64,000 nt of DNA from Catellatospora tritici (lineage in GTDB: Bacteria > Actinomycetota > Actinomycetes > Mycobacteriales > Micromonosporaceae). Below are positions 1-8,773 of the stretch, in pieces. How positions within the stretch are numbered: position 1 is the stretch's first letter; each line of letters begins with the position of its first letter. The translations under genes and the position numbers were made by a program. The notes under the pieces were generated by a model. The model saw nothing but the letters and a program-made list of their open reading frames with translations. It did not search any database and had not been told where the DNA came from. The stretch spans positions 310,001 through 374,000 of the forward strand of contig NZ_JAHRCY010000005.1 of NCBI RefSeq assembly GCF_019083965.1. Direction: 5' to 3'.

Positions 1-105
1 GCCGACGACTTCGATCACCCGTCCGTGCCCGAGGGCAGCCCGCTGCGCCGCCACGTCCTGTGGCGCATCACCGCCGCCGACTGGCGGCGCGGCACCGACC
101 GATGA
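1..105 (+). CDS. C-terminal end of an unidentified protein (partial)
   Basis: Frame 1 is open from the window edge to a TGA at 103-105 and encodes the last 34 residues of a protein, ending in WRRGTDR. Codon third positions are almost all G or C, as in real genes here. The tail is rich in Arg and Trp and has no signal, membrane segment or motif I can name. The upstream part lies outside the window, so no function is given. Confidence 0.55.
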   Translation, partial: ADDFDHPSVPEGSPLRRHVLWRITAADWRRGTDR

Positions 106-213
106 GAAGTGGGCCGGACCAGCGGATGCCGCCGACGACCGCGAGTCCTTCGGTGATCCACTCCAGCGCCGGTCGAACTCAGCACCGTGGCGATGCCTTT
201 GTATCCTTCGCGT

Positions 214-1221
214 ATGGACACACAGGACGGTGATGGGTCTGCCACCAGGCGATCTGCGATCATCGTCGTCGTACTGATCATCCTGTCGTTGACGATCGGC
301 GTGGATGCATACCGCCGCTTCTCCAGCGCCACCGAGGAGTCCGTGGTGGATCTCGGCGAGGCATTCCGTCCGCAGGAGGGCCTGCACCAGATCACCGCGA
401 TGGTGCCCGGCGAGGTGAAGGGCGCGAAGGTCACGGTACGGCTGAACGCGCCCGGGGACACCATCTTCAAACCGACGAACCATTTCTGGCCGTTCGGGCT
501 CGTGGTGACCGTCGCGTTGCCGGAACACTCCACGAATCCCCCGGCTCTGGTCGGACTGCGCCTCTACGGCTACTCGACGCAGACGATCACGGCGGTGAAC
601 ATCGACACGCTCGGCGAACCCGGCGTCCCCGAGATCGCCGTCGCACCGGACGGGTGGAGGTACACCTGGCGGGGCGAGCAGTTCGCCTACACCACCGCCA
701 ACCACGATGACCTCCAAGGACATGCCGTCGCACAATTCCTGCTCACGTCGAGCGACGAGTACACCATGTGCGTGGGCAGCAAGTGCTGGTATGAGCTACC
801 CGAGGTACAGCCCCCTTGCCATGTCGATTTGAAGGAAGCGGGCGACAACCCGCACCGGGTCCTCGACGAGGGCCTCTACCAGCTGTCCCCCATCTGCTAC
901 GGCGGCGGTAAGGACGTCGGTAGCCTCCAGCGGGTCGTGGTGGGCGAACTGCCGTTGAACGCGCGAGTGGACTGGGCGGATCCGGCACCGGTCCGCGCCA
1001 ACGCATTGATCTGGGAGTCCGCGGTGGATCTCGCGCCGTCGGCGCAGGCGACCAATGAACGCGGCGAGAACGCGGCCAACCGGGATCTCTTCATCTCCGG
1101 AGCGGAGGTGGGCGTCGCGGGCGCGCTGATGCCGTGGGCGCTGCAGATCCTGCTCTTCGACCCTGCGCTGGTCGGCTGGTTTCGGCGCGCCAGGGTGAGG
1201 TCCGGCCGCGCGAAACCGTGA
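214..1221 (+). CDS. Membrane-anchored protein of unknown function
   Basis: About 335 residues. One hydrophobic segment near residues 15-31 (IIVVVLIILSLTIGV) anchors a large domain probably outside the membrane, and a second weak hydrophobic stretch (ALMPWALQILLF) lies near the C terminus, followed by a basic tail. The domain holds four cysteines in two nearby groups (MCVGSKCW and PPCHVD...PICYGG) that could form disulfides. A GTG at 187 is in frame, but I prefer ATG 214: TATCCT at 202-207 lies exactly 6 nt before it, as in a leaderless mRNA. I do not recognise the family. The gene is convergent with the antiporter at 1313-2395. Confidence 0.7.
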   Translation: MDTQDGDGSATRRSAIIVVVLIILSLTIGVDAYRRFSSATEESVVDLGEAFRPQEGLHQITAMVPGEVKGAKVTVRLNAPGDTIFKPTNHFWPFGLVVTVALPEHSTNPPALVGLRLYGYSTQTITAVNIDTLGEPGVPEIAVAPDGWRYTWRGEQFAYTTANHDDLQGHAVAQFLLTSSDEYTMCVGSKCWYELPEVQPPCHVDLKEAGDNPHRVLDEGLYQLSPICYGGGKDVGSLQRVVVGELPLNARVDWADPAPVRANALIWESAVDLAPSAQATNERGENAANRDLFISGAEVGVAGALMPWALQILLFDPALVGWFRRARVRSGRAKP

Positions 1222-1312
1222 CCCTGCTGAGCCTGCCACCGACATGGCTGCGTCCAGGCTGCTCTCCCGGGCGGGCACGACGCTCCGGCGCCCCCGCCAC
1301 GGCGGCAGGGCC

Positions 1313-2395
1313 TCACGGGACCAGGGACAGGAACAGGAAGACGCCGAACAGGGTCAGGTGCACCGCGCCCTGCATCAGCGTGGCCCGGCCCGGGGCGACG
1401 GTCAGCGTGGTCACCACGACGGTGATCGCCAGCAACACCATGTCCTTGGGGCTCAGGCCGAGGACCAGGGTGTTCTCCAACCAGATCGAGGCCACCGCGA
1501 TCGACGGGATGGTCAGCCCGATGCTGGCCAGCGCGGACCCCAGGGCCAGGTTGAAGCTGGTCTGGATCTGGTTGCGGCGGGCGGCGCGCACCGCGGCGAC
1601 GGTCTCGGGGGCGAGCACCAACAGCGCGATCGCGACACCGACGACGGCGTACGGGGCGCCGGCGGCGACGACGGCGCGTTCAATGGCCGGGGCCGCCGAC
1701 TTGGCCAGGCCGACCACCACGATCAAGCACAGAAACAGCAGGCCGAGGCTGGTCGCGGCGGTGCGGGCACTGGGCGGCGGGGCGTGCGCGTCGTCCCCGC
1801 CCACGGTCTCCAGCGGCAGGAAGTAGTGCCGGTGGCGGACGGTCTGTACGAAGACGAACGAGCCGTACAGCACCAGCGAGGCGACACCGGCGAAGGCCAG
1901 CTGCGGCCCCGAGAACGTCGGGCCGGGGCTGCTGGTGGTGAACGACGGCAGCACCAGCGCCAGGGTGGCCACCGCGCTGAGCGTGGCCAGGGCCGCAGTG
2001 ACGCCCTCGACGTGGAACTCGACCTCGCCGTGGCGCAGTGCCCCGACGAGCAGGCACAGCCCCATCACCCCGTTGCACACGATCATGAAGGCAGCGAACA
2101 CGGTGTCCCTGGCCAGCGGGGACGGGCCATCCCCGGCCGAGGTCATCAGCATGATGATCAGTCCGACCTCGATGATGGTGACCGCGACCGCCAGGATCAG
2201 CGTGCCGAACGGCTCGCCGACCCGGTGCGCGACGATCTCGGCGTGGTGCACCGCGGTAACCACGGCGCCGACCAAGGCGGCCGCGACGACGAGCAGCGCC
2301 GCGCCGCCCAGGGCGCGACCCCACGCCGCCGCGAGGACCAGCGCGGTGGTCGGCGGGACGATCAGCCACCACGGCACCCGGCCGAGTTTGACCAT
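1313..2395 (-). CDS. chaA: ChaA-type Ca2+(Na+)/H+ antiporter
   Basis: 360 residues, nearly all hydrophobic, with about 11 predicted membrane segments. It matches the CaCA cation/proton exchanger family: two homologous halves each carry an acidic alpha motif, seen here around AVAVTIIEVGLIIMLM with GDGPSPLARDTVFAA and around LLVLAPETVAAVRAA with NLALGSALASIGLTIP. The length fits ChaA of enteric bacteria. The expected role is proton-driven export of calcium and sodium (or potassium) across the cytoplasmic membrane, giving alkaline and salt tolerance (family knowledge). TAGCCT lies 6 nt before the ATG, a leaderless arrangement. The gene is divergent from the lipoprotein gene at 2495 and convergent with the gene at 214. 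Confidence 0.85.
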   Translation of the reverse strand: MVKLGRVPWWLIVPPTTALVLAAAWGRALGGAALLVVAAALVGAVVTAVHHAEIVAHRVGEPFGTLILAVAVTIIEVGLIIMLMTSAGDGPSPLARDTVFAAFMIVCNGVMGLCLLVGALRHGEVEFHVEGVTAALATLSAVATLALVLPSFTTSSPGPTFSGPQLAFAGVASLVLYGSFVFVQTVRHRHYFLPLETVGGDDAHAPPPSARTAATSLGLLFLCLIVVVGLAKSAAPAIERAVVAAGAPYAVVGVAIALLVLAPETVAAVRAARRNQIQTSFNLALGSALASIGLTIPSIAVASIWLENTLVLGLSPKDMVLLAITVVVTTLTVAPGRATLMQGAVHLTLFGVFLFLSLVP

Positions 2396-2494
2396 GCTAC
2401 GAGGCTACGTGGACGAAACGGGCTGTAGCGGCGATACCGGATACAGCGGGGCGCTCGAGGTGAAGGCCCGCCCCAGTTGCACTAGATTGCGCGG

Positions 2495-3544
2495 GTGCCC
2501 CACCGCCCGATCGCTCTCACCGCCGCCGCGCTGATCGCCACCGCTCTGCTCGGCGCCTGCGACACCGCCCCGGACCCGCAGCCCTCGTTCGTGGCCGCGG
2601 CCCCGACCTCGTCGGCGGTCGCCGCCACCAGCGCCCCGGCGAGCCCGTCCGCCTCGCCCAGCCCATCGGCGGCCGCCGCGGCGTGCGGGGTCTTCCCCGC
2701 CGACAGCATCTGGCGGCTGGACGTGTCGAAGCTGCCCGTGCACGCCTCGTCGGCGGCGTACGTCGGCAGCATCGGCACCGACGCGCACATGCACCCCGAC
2801 TTCGGCTCCGGCCTGTGGGAAGGCGCCCCGATCGGCATCCCGGTCACCACGGTCAAGCCGAACCAGGCCAAGGTGAAGGTCACGTTCGAGTACTCCGGCG
2901 AGAGCGACAAGGGCCCGTACCCGATCCCCGCCGACGCGAAGGTCGAGGGCGGGCGCGGCAGCGACGGCGACCGGCACGTCATCCTGTACGACCCCGTCGC
3001 CTGCAAGGTCTACGAGCTGTACGCCGCCTACCCCAACGGCACCGCCTGGCGCGCCGGGTCGGGGGCGATCTTCGACCTGCGCTCCAACAGGCTGCGCCCC
3101 GCCGGGTGGACCTCCGCCGACGCGGCCGGGCTGTCCATCTTCGCCGGACTGGTCCGCTACGACGAGGTCGTCAAGGGCCGGATCGACCACGCGCTGCGCA
3201 TCACCGTGCCGCGCTCGCGCGACACGTACCTGTGGCCCGCCCGGCACGCCGCCTCCGACCGCTCCGACGCGTCACTGCCACCGATGGGGCTGCGGCTGCG
3301 GCTGAAGGCGAGCGTCGACGTGTCGAAGTTCCCCAAGCAGGCCCGCGTCGTCGCCGAGGCGATGAAGCGCTATGGCGTGATCGTGGCCGACAACGGCTCG
3401 CCCTGGTATCTGTCCGGCGCCCCGGACGACCGCTGGTCCAACGACGCGCTGCGCGCGCTGAAGAACCTGCAAGGTTCGGACTTCGAGGCGGTGGACGTGT
3501 CGAAGCTGGTCGGCGACCGCAACTCGGGCGCGGTCGCCCGGTGA
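2495..3544 (+). CDS. Secreted lipoprotein of a conserved uncharacterised family
   Basis: 349 residues. A lipoprotein signal ends in the lipobox LLGAC (Cys22), followed by a Pro/Ala/Ser-rich linker to about residue 65 and then one globular domain. That domain carries blocks typical of a secreted family seen in actinobacteria and acidobacteria: FPADSIWRLDVS, HPDFGSG, a GIPV element, PYPIPADAKVEGG, GDRHVILYD, GWTSADAAGLSIFAGLVRYDEV, HALRITVP, PPMGLRLRLKA and GVIVADNGSPWYLSG. No enzyme activity is established for it that I know of. The GTG start has TAGATT exactly 6 nt upstream, so the mRNA is probably leaderless. It is convergent with the winged-helix gene that ends at 3548. Confidence 0.75.
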   Translation: MPHRPIALTAAALIATALLGACDTAPDPQPSFVAAAPTSSAVAATSAPASPSASPSPSAAAAACGVFPADSIWRLDVSKLPVHASSAAYVGSIGTDAHMHPDFGSGLWEGAPIGIPVTTVKPNQAKVKVTFEYSGESDKGPYPIPADAKVEGGRGSDGDRHVILYDPVACKVYELYAAYPNGTAWRAGSGAIFDLRSNRLRPAGWTSADAAGLSIFAGLVRYDEVVKGRIDHALRITVPRSRDTYLWPARHAASDRSDASLPPMGLRLRLKASVDVSKFPKQARVVAEAMKRYGVIVADNGSPWYLSGAPDDRWSNDALRALKNLQGSDFEAVDVSKLVGDRNSGAVAR

Positions 3545-3547
3545 GAC

Positions 3548-4633
3548 TCAGCGCGGCGCGACGCTGACCCGCGCGGGCAGGCCGAGGAACCGGCCGTGCC
3601 GGTCGGCGGTCGCCCGCAGCGCGGCCTCCTCGTCGGCGCTGAGCTGCGCGTACACCTCCAGGTCGAAGGTGACGTCGTGGCGGGTCACGGTGCGGCGCCA
3701 GTGACCGGTGAGCTGGCCGTCGACCAGCAGCACCCCGTTGGCGGCGGGCCGGTCCAGCCGCGCGCCACCCCGCCGGGCCAGGTCCAGCAGGAACTTGCTC
3801 TCGCTGTACCCCACGATGTACTCGTCGTAGCCCTGCAGCAGGTGCACCACCGGCCCGGCCGGCACCGACTCGGGCGGCGCCCCGGCGAACCAGTACGTCA
3901 GCCCGTCGAAGCTCAGGCTGCGCAGCCGGTCGCCGACCAGGTCCAGACCGCGCCGGATGTCGGCCAGGGTGAGGCTGGACCACCAGCGGAAGTCCTTGGC
4001 GGTGGCCGGGCCGTGACTGGTGAAGTAGCGCAGCGTCAGCTCCCCGAGCGCCTGGTCGGCGTCGAGCATCCGGGCCTGCGGGGCGCGGTCTGCCAGCAGC
4101 GCGTATGTCTGCTGCTTGCCCTGCGGGGCGCCGCTGCAGATCAGCCCCTCCAACTCGGCGTGCATGGCCAGATGGGTGACGGCGAGGTTGCCCGTCGGCA
4201 GGCCCGCGGCGGCCAGGTGCGGCACAAGGTCCTTACGGGTCAGCTGCGTCCCGCCCGACAGCGCCGCCACCAGCACCTCGTCGCCGCGCGTCAGGGTGGC
4301 CTCGTCCAGACCCAGCTGGCGGTAGTAGTACGCGATGAGCTGGTGCACGCGCGGCCCGGTCAGTGCCAGCAGCCACCTGATGTCGTCGGGCGACACGAAG
4401 TGCCAGGTCGGGCGCAGCACGTGGGTGCGCAGGAAGTCCCCGCGCGCGAAGGCGACGTCCAGTTGTGCCTCGGTGGCGGCGCCGTCGCGGTCGCCCAGCG
4501 ACCACTTCGCCGGGCCGAAGTCCTGTGACTGCACCGCGACCAGGCCGCCGACCGTCGCGACGGCACCGGTCGCGGGCGGGTCGAGCAGGCCGAGGTTGCG
4601 CATGCGCCAGAAGGCGAGGCTGCGGGCGTCCAC
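3548..4633 (-). CDS. Winged-helix DNA-binding domain protein (HTH_42/AlkX-like family)
   Basis: 361 residues. It resembles the actinobacterial winged-helix family related to DNA glycosylases of the AlkZ type: N-terminal LAFWRMRNLGL, then a block with AVQSQDFGPAKWSLGDR, the THVLRPTWHFVSPDDIRWLLALTGPR core split over residues 70-95, and a C-terminal region with LLQGYDEYIVGYSES and GVLLVDGQLTGHWRR. The QSQD and RPTWHFV blocks are hallmarks of the group, some members of which repair interstrand crosslinks; whether this one is an enzyme or only binds DNA is open. The frame stays open upstream to 4873, but GTG 4633 fits best: TACCAT lies 7 nt before it and the family motif begins just after it. Divergent from the peptidase gene at 4710. 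Confidence 0.75.
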   Translation of the reverse strand: MDARSLAFWRMRNLGLLDPPATGAVATVGGLVAVQSQDFGPAKWSLGDRDGAATEAQLDVAFARGDFLRTHVLRPTWHFVSPDDIRWLLALTGPRVHQLIAYYYRQLGLDEATLTRGDEVLVAALSGGTQLTRKDLVPHLAAAGLPTGNLAVTHLAMHAELEGLICSGAPQGKQQTYALLADRAPQARMLDADQALGELTLRYFTSHGPATAKDFRWWSSLTLADIRRGLDLVGDRLRSLSFDGLTYWFAGAPPESVPAGPVVHLLQGYDEYIVGYSESKFLLDLARRGGARLDRPAANGVLLVDGQLTGHWRRTVTRHDVTFDLEVYAQLSADEEAALRATADRHGRFLGLPARVSVAPR

Positions 4634-4709
4634 CAGCGGGATGGTAGTCGCACGCGCCGACAGCGGCGCCGCGGTGGCACGGGTGGCGGCGCGCTGCCAG
4701 GATGGGTCC

Positions 4710-5819
4710 GTGGAGCTGGAGACCTTCCTGGGTACGGCCGCGCGGCTGATCGCCGTGCCGTCGACCGCCGACCGCCCCGACGAGCTGCACCGCGCCCTTG
4801 AGCTGGTGCTCCAAGAGGTGCTCGACCGGGTCGGGCCCGGCTTCACCGTGGAGCGGTTCAGCTCGAACGGCAAACCCAGCGCGCTGGTCTACCGGGACGC
4901 GGGCGGGGTCCGGCCGGACTTCCGGGTGATCCTCAACGGACACGTGGACGTGGTTCCGGCCGAGCCGCACCAGTTCGTCGCCCACCGCGACGGCGACCGG
5001 CTGTACGGGCGCGGCACGCACGACATGAAGGTCGCGGCGCTGGCGCAGGCGCTGGTCTTCGCCGAGCTGGCGCCGACGCTGCCGTACCCGGTGGCGCTGC
5101 AGCTGGTCACCGACGAGGAGGTCGGCGGCCGGGACGGCACCGGACATCAGCTCGCACAGGGCGTGACCGGGCAGTTCGTGGTGATCGGGGAGCAGAGCGG
5201 GCTGGAGCTGGTGACCGACTCCAAGGGCATCGCCCAGGTGCGCTTGTCGGCGACGGGGCGCACCGGTCACAGCGCGTACCCGTGGCAGGGCGACAACGCG
5301 CTGGTCACCGTGATGCGGGCGGTGGACAAGCTGCTCGCGGCGTACCCGCTGCCCACCAGCGAGGCGTGGGTGACCACGGTCAACGTGGCCCGGGTGGAGA
5401 CCGACAACCGGGTGTTCAACCAGGTGCCCGCCACCGCGCAGGCGTGGTTGGACATCCGGTTCCCGCCCGGCGCGGCCGGATTCGACGGGCGTAGCCCCGA
5501 CCAGGTCGGCGCGCACCTGCTGGAGGTGTGTGGTCCGGGCGTGGAGGTCGCGGTCGCGCAGGCCGACGCGCCGCACTGGGCCGACCGCACCCTGCCCGAC
5601 GTGCTGGCGCTGCGGGCGGCGGCGCAGGCGCAGGGGTTCCCGGCCGGTTTCCTGCGCAAACACGGCGCGGCCGACGGGCGCTACTACTCCCAGCGCGGCA
5701 TCCCGGCGGTCATCTTCGGGATCGGCGGCGGCGGCCTGCACGGCCCGCACGAGTACGTCGACGTCACCACCATCGAGCCCTACTACCGGGCACTGCGGCA
5801 GTTCCTGCTCACCCGGTAG
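4710..5819 (+). CDS. M20 family metallopeptidase (ArgE/DapE type)
   Basis: 369 residues. The di-zinc site of M20 amidohydrolases is complete: ILNGHVDVVPA (metal His, catalytic Asp), YGRGTHDMKVA (bridging Asp), TDEEVGGRDG (catalytic and metal Glu), GEQSGLE (metal Glu) and HGPHEYVDV near the C terminus (metal His). A dimerisation lid with RTGHSAYPWQGDNA lies between. Such enzymes cut N-acyl amino acids or small peptides in the cytoplasm; substrate is not decided by sequence, and no arg or dap gene is nearby. Start GTG 4710 is chosen because CAGGAT lies 6 nt before it. The frame continues upstream without a stop but overlaps the divergent winged-helix gene. Followed 14 nt later by the S4 protein gene. 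Confidence 0.85.
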   Translation: MELETFLGTAARLIAVPSTADRPDELHRALELVLQEVLDRVGPGFTVERFSSNGKPSALVYRDAGGVRPDFRVILNGHVDVVPAEPHQFVAHRDGDRLYGRGTHDMKVAALAQALVFAELAPTLPYPVALQLVTDEEVGGRDGTGHQLAQGVTGQFVVIGEQSGLELVTDSKGIAQVRLSATGRTGHSAYPWQGDNALVTVMRAVDKLLAAYPLPTSEAWVTTVNVARVETDNRVFNQVPATAQAWLDIRFPPGAAGFDGRSPDQVGAHLLEVCGPGVEVAVAQADAPHWADRTLPDVLALRAAAQAQGFPAGFLRKHGAADGRYYSQRGIPAVIFGIGGGGLHGPHEYVDVTTIEPYYRALRQFLLTR

Positions 5820-5833
5820 GTAAGAATGATCTC

Positions 5834-6040
5834 GTGAGAGATGTGGCGATCAGTGACGACATGATCCGGCTCGGCCAGTTCCTGAAACTGGCCGGGGTGA
5901 TCGAGACCGGCGGCGAGGCGAAACTGCGGGTGACCGACGGCGACGTCACGGTCAACGGGGAGGTCGACACCCGGCGCGGGCGCCAGCTGTTCCGCGGCGA
6001 CGTGGTGGGCATCGACGGGCAGCAGCTCCGCGTCGCCTGA
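5834..6040 (+). CDS. Small S4-domain RNA-binding protein (YbcJ/RlbA-like)
   Basis: 68 residues consisting of one S4 fold: IRLGQFLKLAGVIETGGEAK, then VTDGDVTVNGEVDTRRGRQL and a GDVV strand. This is the layout of single-domain S4 proteins thought to bind structured RNA, often ribosomal. It starts at GTG 5834, 14 nt after the peptidase stop, so it may be co-transcribed. An AT-rich stretch (TAAGAAT, 5821-5827) just upstream could be a promoter element. The length is normal for the family. Confidence 0.8.
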   Translation: MRDVAISDDMIRLGQFLKLAGVIETGGEAKLRVTDGDVTVNGEVDTRRGRQLFRGDVVGIDGQQLRVA

Positions 6041-6046
6041 GGCGGT

Positions 6047-6733
6047 TCAGTCCACCTCGGCTCGCGTGGCCGAGGCCGTCCGCAGCCGGGACGCGGCCGC
6101 GGCGGTCAGCAGGCCCAGGGCGAGCGCGGCGAGCAGCCGTACCCCCGAGGTGTGCATCAGAAACGCACCCGGCAGCAGCGGGACCGCCGCGACCGCGACG
6201 GCGGTGACGACCGTCGCGACCAGCCAGAACCGGCCCGGCCGGGTTGGCGTCGAGGGCGGGTCGCCGTGCCAGCTGCGTAGCAGGCCCGACCGGACCAGGT
6301 GGACGCAGAACGCGACGGCGGCCACCGCGCCCAGCACGGTCGAGCCGGTGTCCAGCAGCGCGTGCCGCTCGGTGACCCGGTCCCAGACCTGGTGCGACGC
6401 GGCGGCCAGCAGCGCCGAGACGGCCGTGACCAGCACCGGGTGGCGGTACGTGCCCAGCACGCCGTAGGCGCGCAGCCCCGGTACGTGCGCCGCGATCGCC
6501 GGGGCGGCCGCGCGCACCAGGGGCACGCACAGCAGGGTCACGGGCAGGCAGCACAGGAACAGGCCCGGCCACTGGTGCGACAGCGGGAAGACGGGCAGAC
6601 CCGAGCCGTCCAGGGCGTACGCGAAATCGGGTGATGCCGCACCGACGACCAGCGCGACCCCGTCGAACCAGCGGGGGCGCCACAGCTTGAGCGGCAGCGG
6701 CAGCGCGGCGTGCGAGGGAAACGTCAGCGGCAC
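6047..6733 (-). CDS. DUF4184 family membrane protein
   Basis: 228 residues. It begins PLTFPSHAALPLPL and continues with GAASPDFAY, the pattern of DUF4184 proteins, and has about six membrane segments with LSHQWPGLF and SHQVWDR blocks bearing conserved histidines. The function of the family is unknown; some related proteins are annotated as membrane-bound hydrolases because of the His and Asp residues. GTG 6733 is preceded 7 nt upstream by TAGCGT, supporting a leaderless start there rather than the longer frame reaching to 6967. Convergent with the S4 gene, with a 6-nt gap. Confidence 0.75.
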   Translation of the reverse strand: MPLTFPSHAALPLPLKLWRPRWFDGVALVVGAASPDFAYALDGSGLPVFPLSHQWPGLFLCCLPVTLLCVPLVRAAAPAIAAHVPGLRAYGVLGTYRHPVLVTAVSALLAAASHQVWDRVTERHALLDTGSTVLGAVAAVAFCVHLVRSGLLRSWHGDPPSTPTRPGRFWLVATVVTAVAVAAVPLLPGAFLMHTSGVRLLAALALGLLTAAAASRLRTASATRAEVD

Positions 6734-6789
6734 GGCAGGGACGCTACCGGCCGCGCCCACGTGCCGCGGTCCCCCGCGACCGGGACAGG

Positions 6790-7617
6790 TCAGTCGACGC
6801 TGACCGGATCGCCGACCCGGATCACGGCGGGGTCGCCGACGGGGACCAGGCGGACCGCGAACCAGGTCTTGCCGTCCCACTGGCGGTGCCGGGCCAGGGT
6901 CCGAATCGGCTCCCGCCCGCTGGTGAACGTCCTGGTGTCGATGAGGGTCAGCGCGCACCGGTCGCACTGCTCGGTGAACCGGAACTCCGCCGCGCCGATG
7001 CGCACCCGCTTCCAGTCGTCCTCGACGAACGGCTCACCTACTCCGTCGACCACGACGCTGGGCCGGAACCTGGCCATGGGCAGCGGCTCGGGCAGCTCTT
7101 CCCCGCGCTCGACCGCGCCCTCCGCGATCCAGTCGTTGAGCCGCCGCAGCGAGGCGGTCGTGGCCAGCAGTAGTGGACCGGCGTCGGACAGGTTGAGCAG
7201 GTCGCCCGGTTTACCACCGTGGTCGAGGGCGACCGAGCGGCGGCGCGGGTCGTCCAGCCAGCCCAGCCGCAGCGGGCGTCCGAGCCGCGAGGACAGCCAC
7301 TCGTCCGCCTGCTCGCCCGCGAGCAGCACCTTGTCGAGCCGGGTCATGGTCGTGGCGGCCGGTTCGCCGTCGTGGGGCGGAGCCACCAGCAGCGTGTCGC
7401 CGTCGGGCGCGGTCAGCTGAAGTCCGCCGTCGGCGCGCGGCGCGGCGGTGATGGAGAGCATGCGGTGCTCGGTGCGGGCGGTCAGGTACGTCCCGTCGGG
7501 ATTGAGGGCGAGCCAGCGGCGGTCGCCGCGCAGCCCCCAGGGCTCGACTTGCGCCTCGACCACGTCGACGCCGCCCAGGGACTTCACCGGGTACAGGTGG
7601 ATGCTCGCCAACCGCAT
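6790..7617 (-). CDS. MOSC domain protein (YcbX-like)
   Basis: 275 residues. N-terminal MOSC beta-barrel domain (MRLASIHLYPVKSLGG...GLRGDRRWLA) followed by a MOSC core with FRPSVVVDG and the conserved Cys in FTEQCDRCALTLID, then DGKTWFAVRLVP. MOSC proteins bind sulfur or molybdenum cofactor; the YcbX group reduces N-hydroxylated compounds with a partner reductase (family knowledge). No reductase gene lies next to it. TAGGCT is 7 nt before the ATG, so the transcript is probably leaderless. The nitrate reductase at 20320 needs molybdenum cofactor, but nothing links the two genes directly. Confidence 0.8.
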   Translation of the reverse strand: MRLASIHLYPVKSLGGVDVVEAQVEPWGLRGDRRWLALNPDGTYLTARTEHRMLSITAAPRADGGLQLTAPDGDTLLVAPPHDGEPAATTMTRLDKVLLAGEQADEWLSSRLGRPLRLGWLDDPRRRSVALDHGGKPGDLLNLSDAGPLLLATTASLRRLNDWIAEGAVERGEELPEPLPMARFRPSVVVDGVGEPFVEDDWKRVRIGAAEFRFTEQCDRCALTLIDTRTFTSGREPIRTLARHRQWDGKTWFAVRLVPVGDPAVIRVGDPVSVD

Positions 7618-7720
7618 GTCCGCGAGCCTAGCCGCAGCGGCCGCCGACCGGGACCCTCCGCGTCGGCGCGGCGGACCTGCCCGACATGTGTTTCATAAGG
7701 GTCATACTGGGGCTGGGTGT

Positions 7721-8773
7721 ATGGAACGGTCGACCGAGGCGCGTGCGATGGATCGAGCTCAGGTGCTACTGCGGGCGAACCTGGAGGTGGCCCGGGGCGT
7801 CGATCTCGACCAGGTGCTGCACCACCTGGTCGATGCCGCGCGCGCACTGGTCGGCGCGGGATGCGCCGCGCTGACGGTGACCCCGAACGGGCAGCCGGAA
7901 CGGGTGGTCCAGTCGGCGGGCGACGAGCGGCTGCTGGCGCTGATGGCCGAGGGGGCCGCGCTGTTCCGGCAGGTCGAATGGGGTGGCGGCCCGGTGCGGG
8001 TGCCGGACTTCGGCGCCCTTCCCGCCGCGGCCACCCTGCCCGACGGACACGCCCTGCGCGGGCCCCTGCTGCGCGTGCCGATCGTGCTCGGCGGCCGTAC
8101 GCTCGGCCACCTCGACCTGTCGGGCCGCCCCGAGGCGGTCGAGTTCACCGAACAGGACGAGCGGATGGCCGTGACCCTGGCCGCCACGGCGGCGGTGGCG
8201 ATCGACAACGCCAGCCTGTTCGCCGAGGTGCGGCGCCGCCACGCCTGGCAGGAGGCCATGATCGGGGTGACCACGCGGGCCCTGGCGGGCGTGCACACCC
8301 CGGCGCTGCTGCGCGAGCTGGTCTATCACACCTGGCGCGCCAGCGGTGCCGACGGCGCGGGGCTGTCCCTGCTGAGCCGCCGTGGCCGCCACGTACGGCT
8401 GGTGGTGGCGATGGGTGTGCTGGCGCCGTTCGAGCACCTGTCGACGCCGTTGGAGGGCTCGTTCGCGCAGCAGGCGATCCGCGTCGGCCGGGCGTTCCAG
8501 TTCGACCCGCACCAGCATCCGACGAGCGCGCCGTACGTCGTCGGCACGGACGTGGGCCGGGTCCTGATCGCACCGGTGCTGGGCGCACAGCGGGCGTTCG
8601 GGGCGCTCACGGTCGCCCGCCGGGGCGCCGCGGAGCCGTTCGAGCCGATCGACCAGGAGATGGTCAGCGCCTTCGCCGCGCAGGCGGGACTGGCGCTGGA
8701 GTACGACGGGGCACCGGCGGGGCGGCCGCATCCGGCCCACCACACCCCCGGCGGCGTCAATCTGTGGGACTGA
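7721..8773 (+). CDS. Tandem GAF-domain sensory protein without output domain
   Basis: 350 residues. Two GAF-type domains, about residues 10-165 and 180-335, separated by a helix (DERMAVTLAATAAVAIDNASLFAEV), resemble the sensory half of actinobacterial DevS/DosT-like kinases, but no kinase, GGDEF or phosphatase domain follows. The C terminus is a short His/Pro/Gly-rich tail. It could sense a ligand or redox state and act by protein contact (inference). Start ATG 7721 is used; ATG 7748 (MDRAQ) is an alternative. The 3' end overlaps the convergent hydrolase gene by 17 bp. Confidence 0.7.
   Translation: MERSTEARAMDRAQVLLRANLEVARGVDLDQVLHHLVDAARALVGAGCAALTVTPNGQPERVVQSAGDERLLALMAEGAALFRQVEWGGGPVRVPDFGALPAAATLPDGHALRGPLLRVPIVLGGRTLGHLDLSGRPEAVEFTEQDERMAVTLAATAAVAIDNASLFAEVRRRHAWQEAMIGVTTRALAGVHTPALLRELVYHTWRASGADGAGLSLLSRRGRHVRLVVAMGVLAPFEHLSTPLEGSFAQQAIRVGRAFQFDPHQHPTSAPYVVGTDVGRVLIAPVLGAQRAFGALTVARRGAAEPFEPIDQEMVSAFAAQAGLALEYDGAPAGRPHPAHHTPGGVNLWD

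Noticed and set aside
1244..2428. Long plus-strand frame (394 codons) opposite the antiporter gene
   Set aside because: It encodes a Gln/Arg/Gly/Asp-rich sequence typical of the complement of a GC-rich hydrophobic gene; the minus strand gives a clear 11-helix antiporter.
4233..5750. Minus-strand frame of 505 codons opposite the M20 peptidase
   Set aside because: Shadow frame. The peptidase has every zinc ligand in order on the plus strand.
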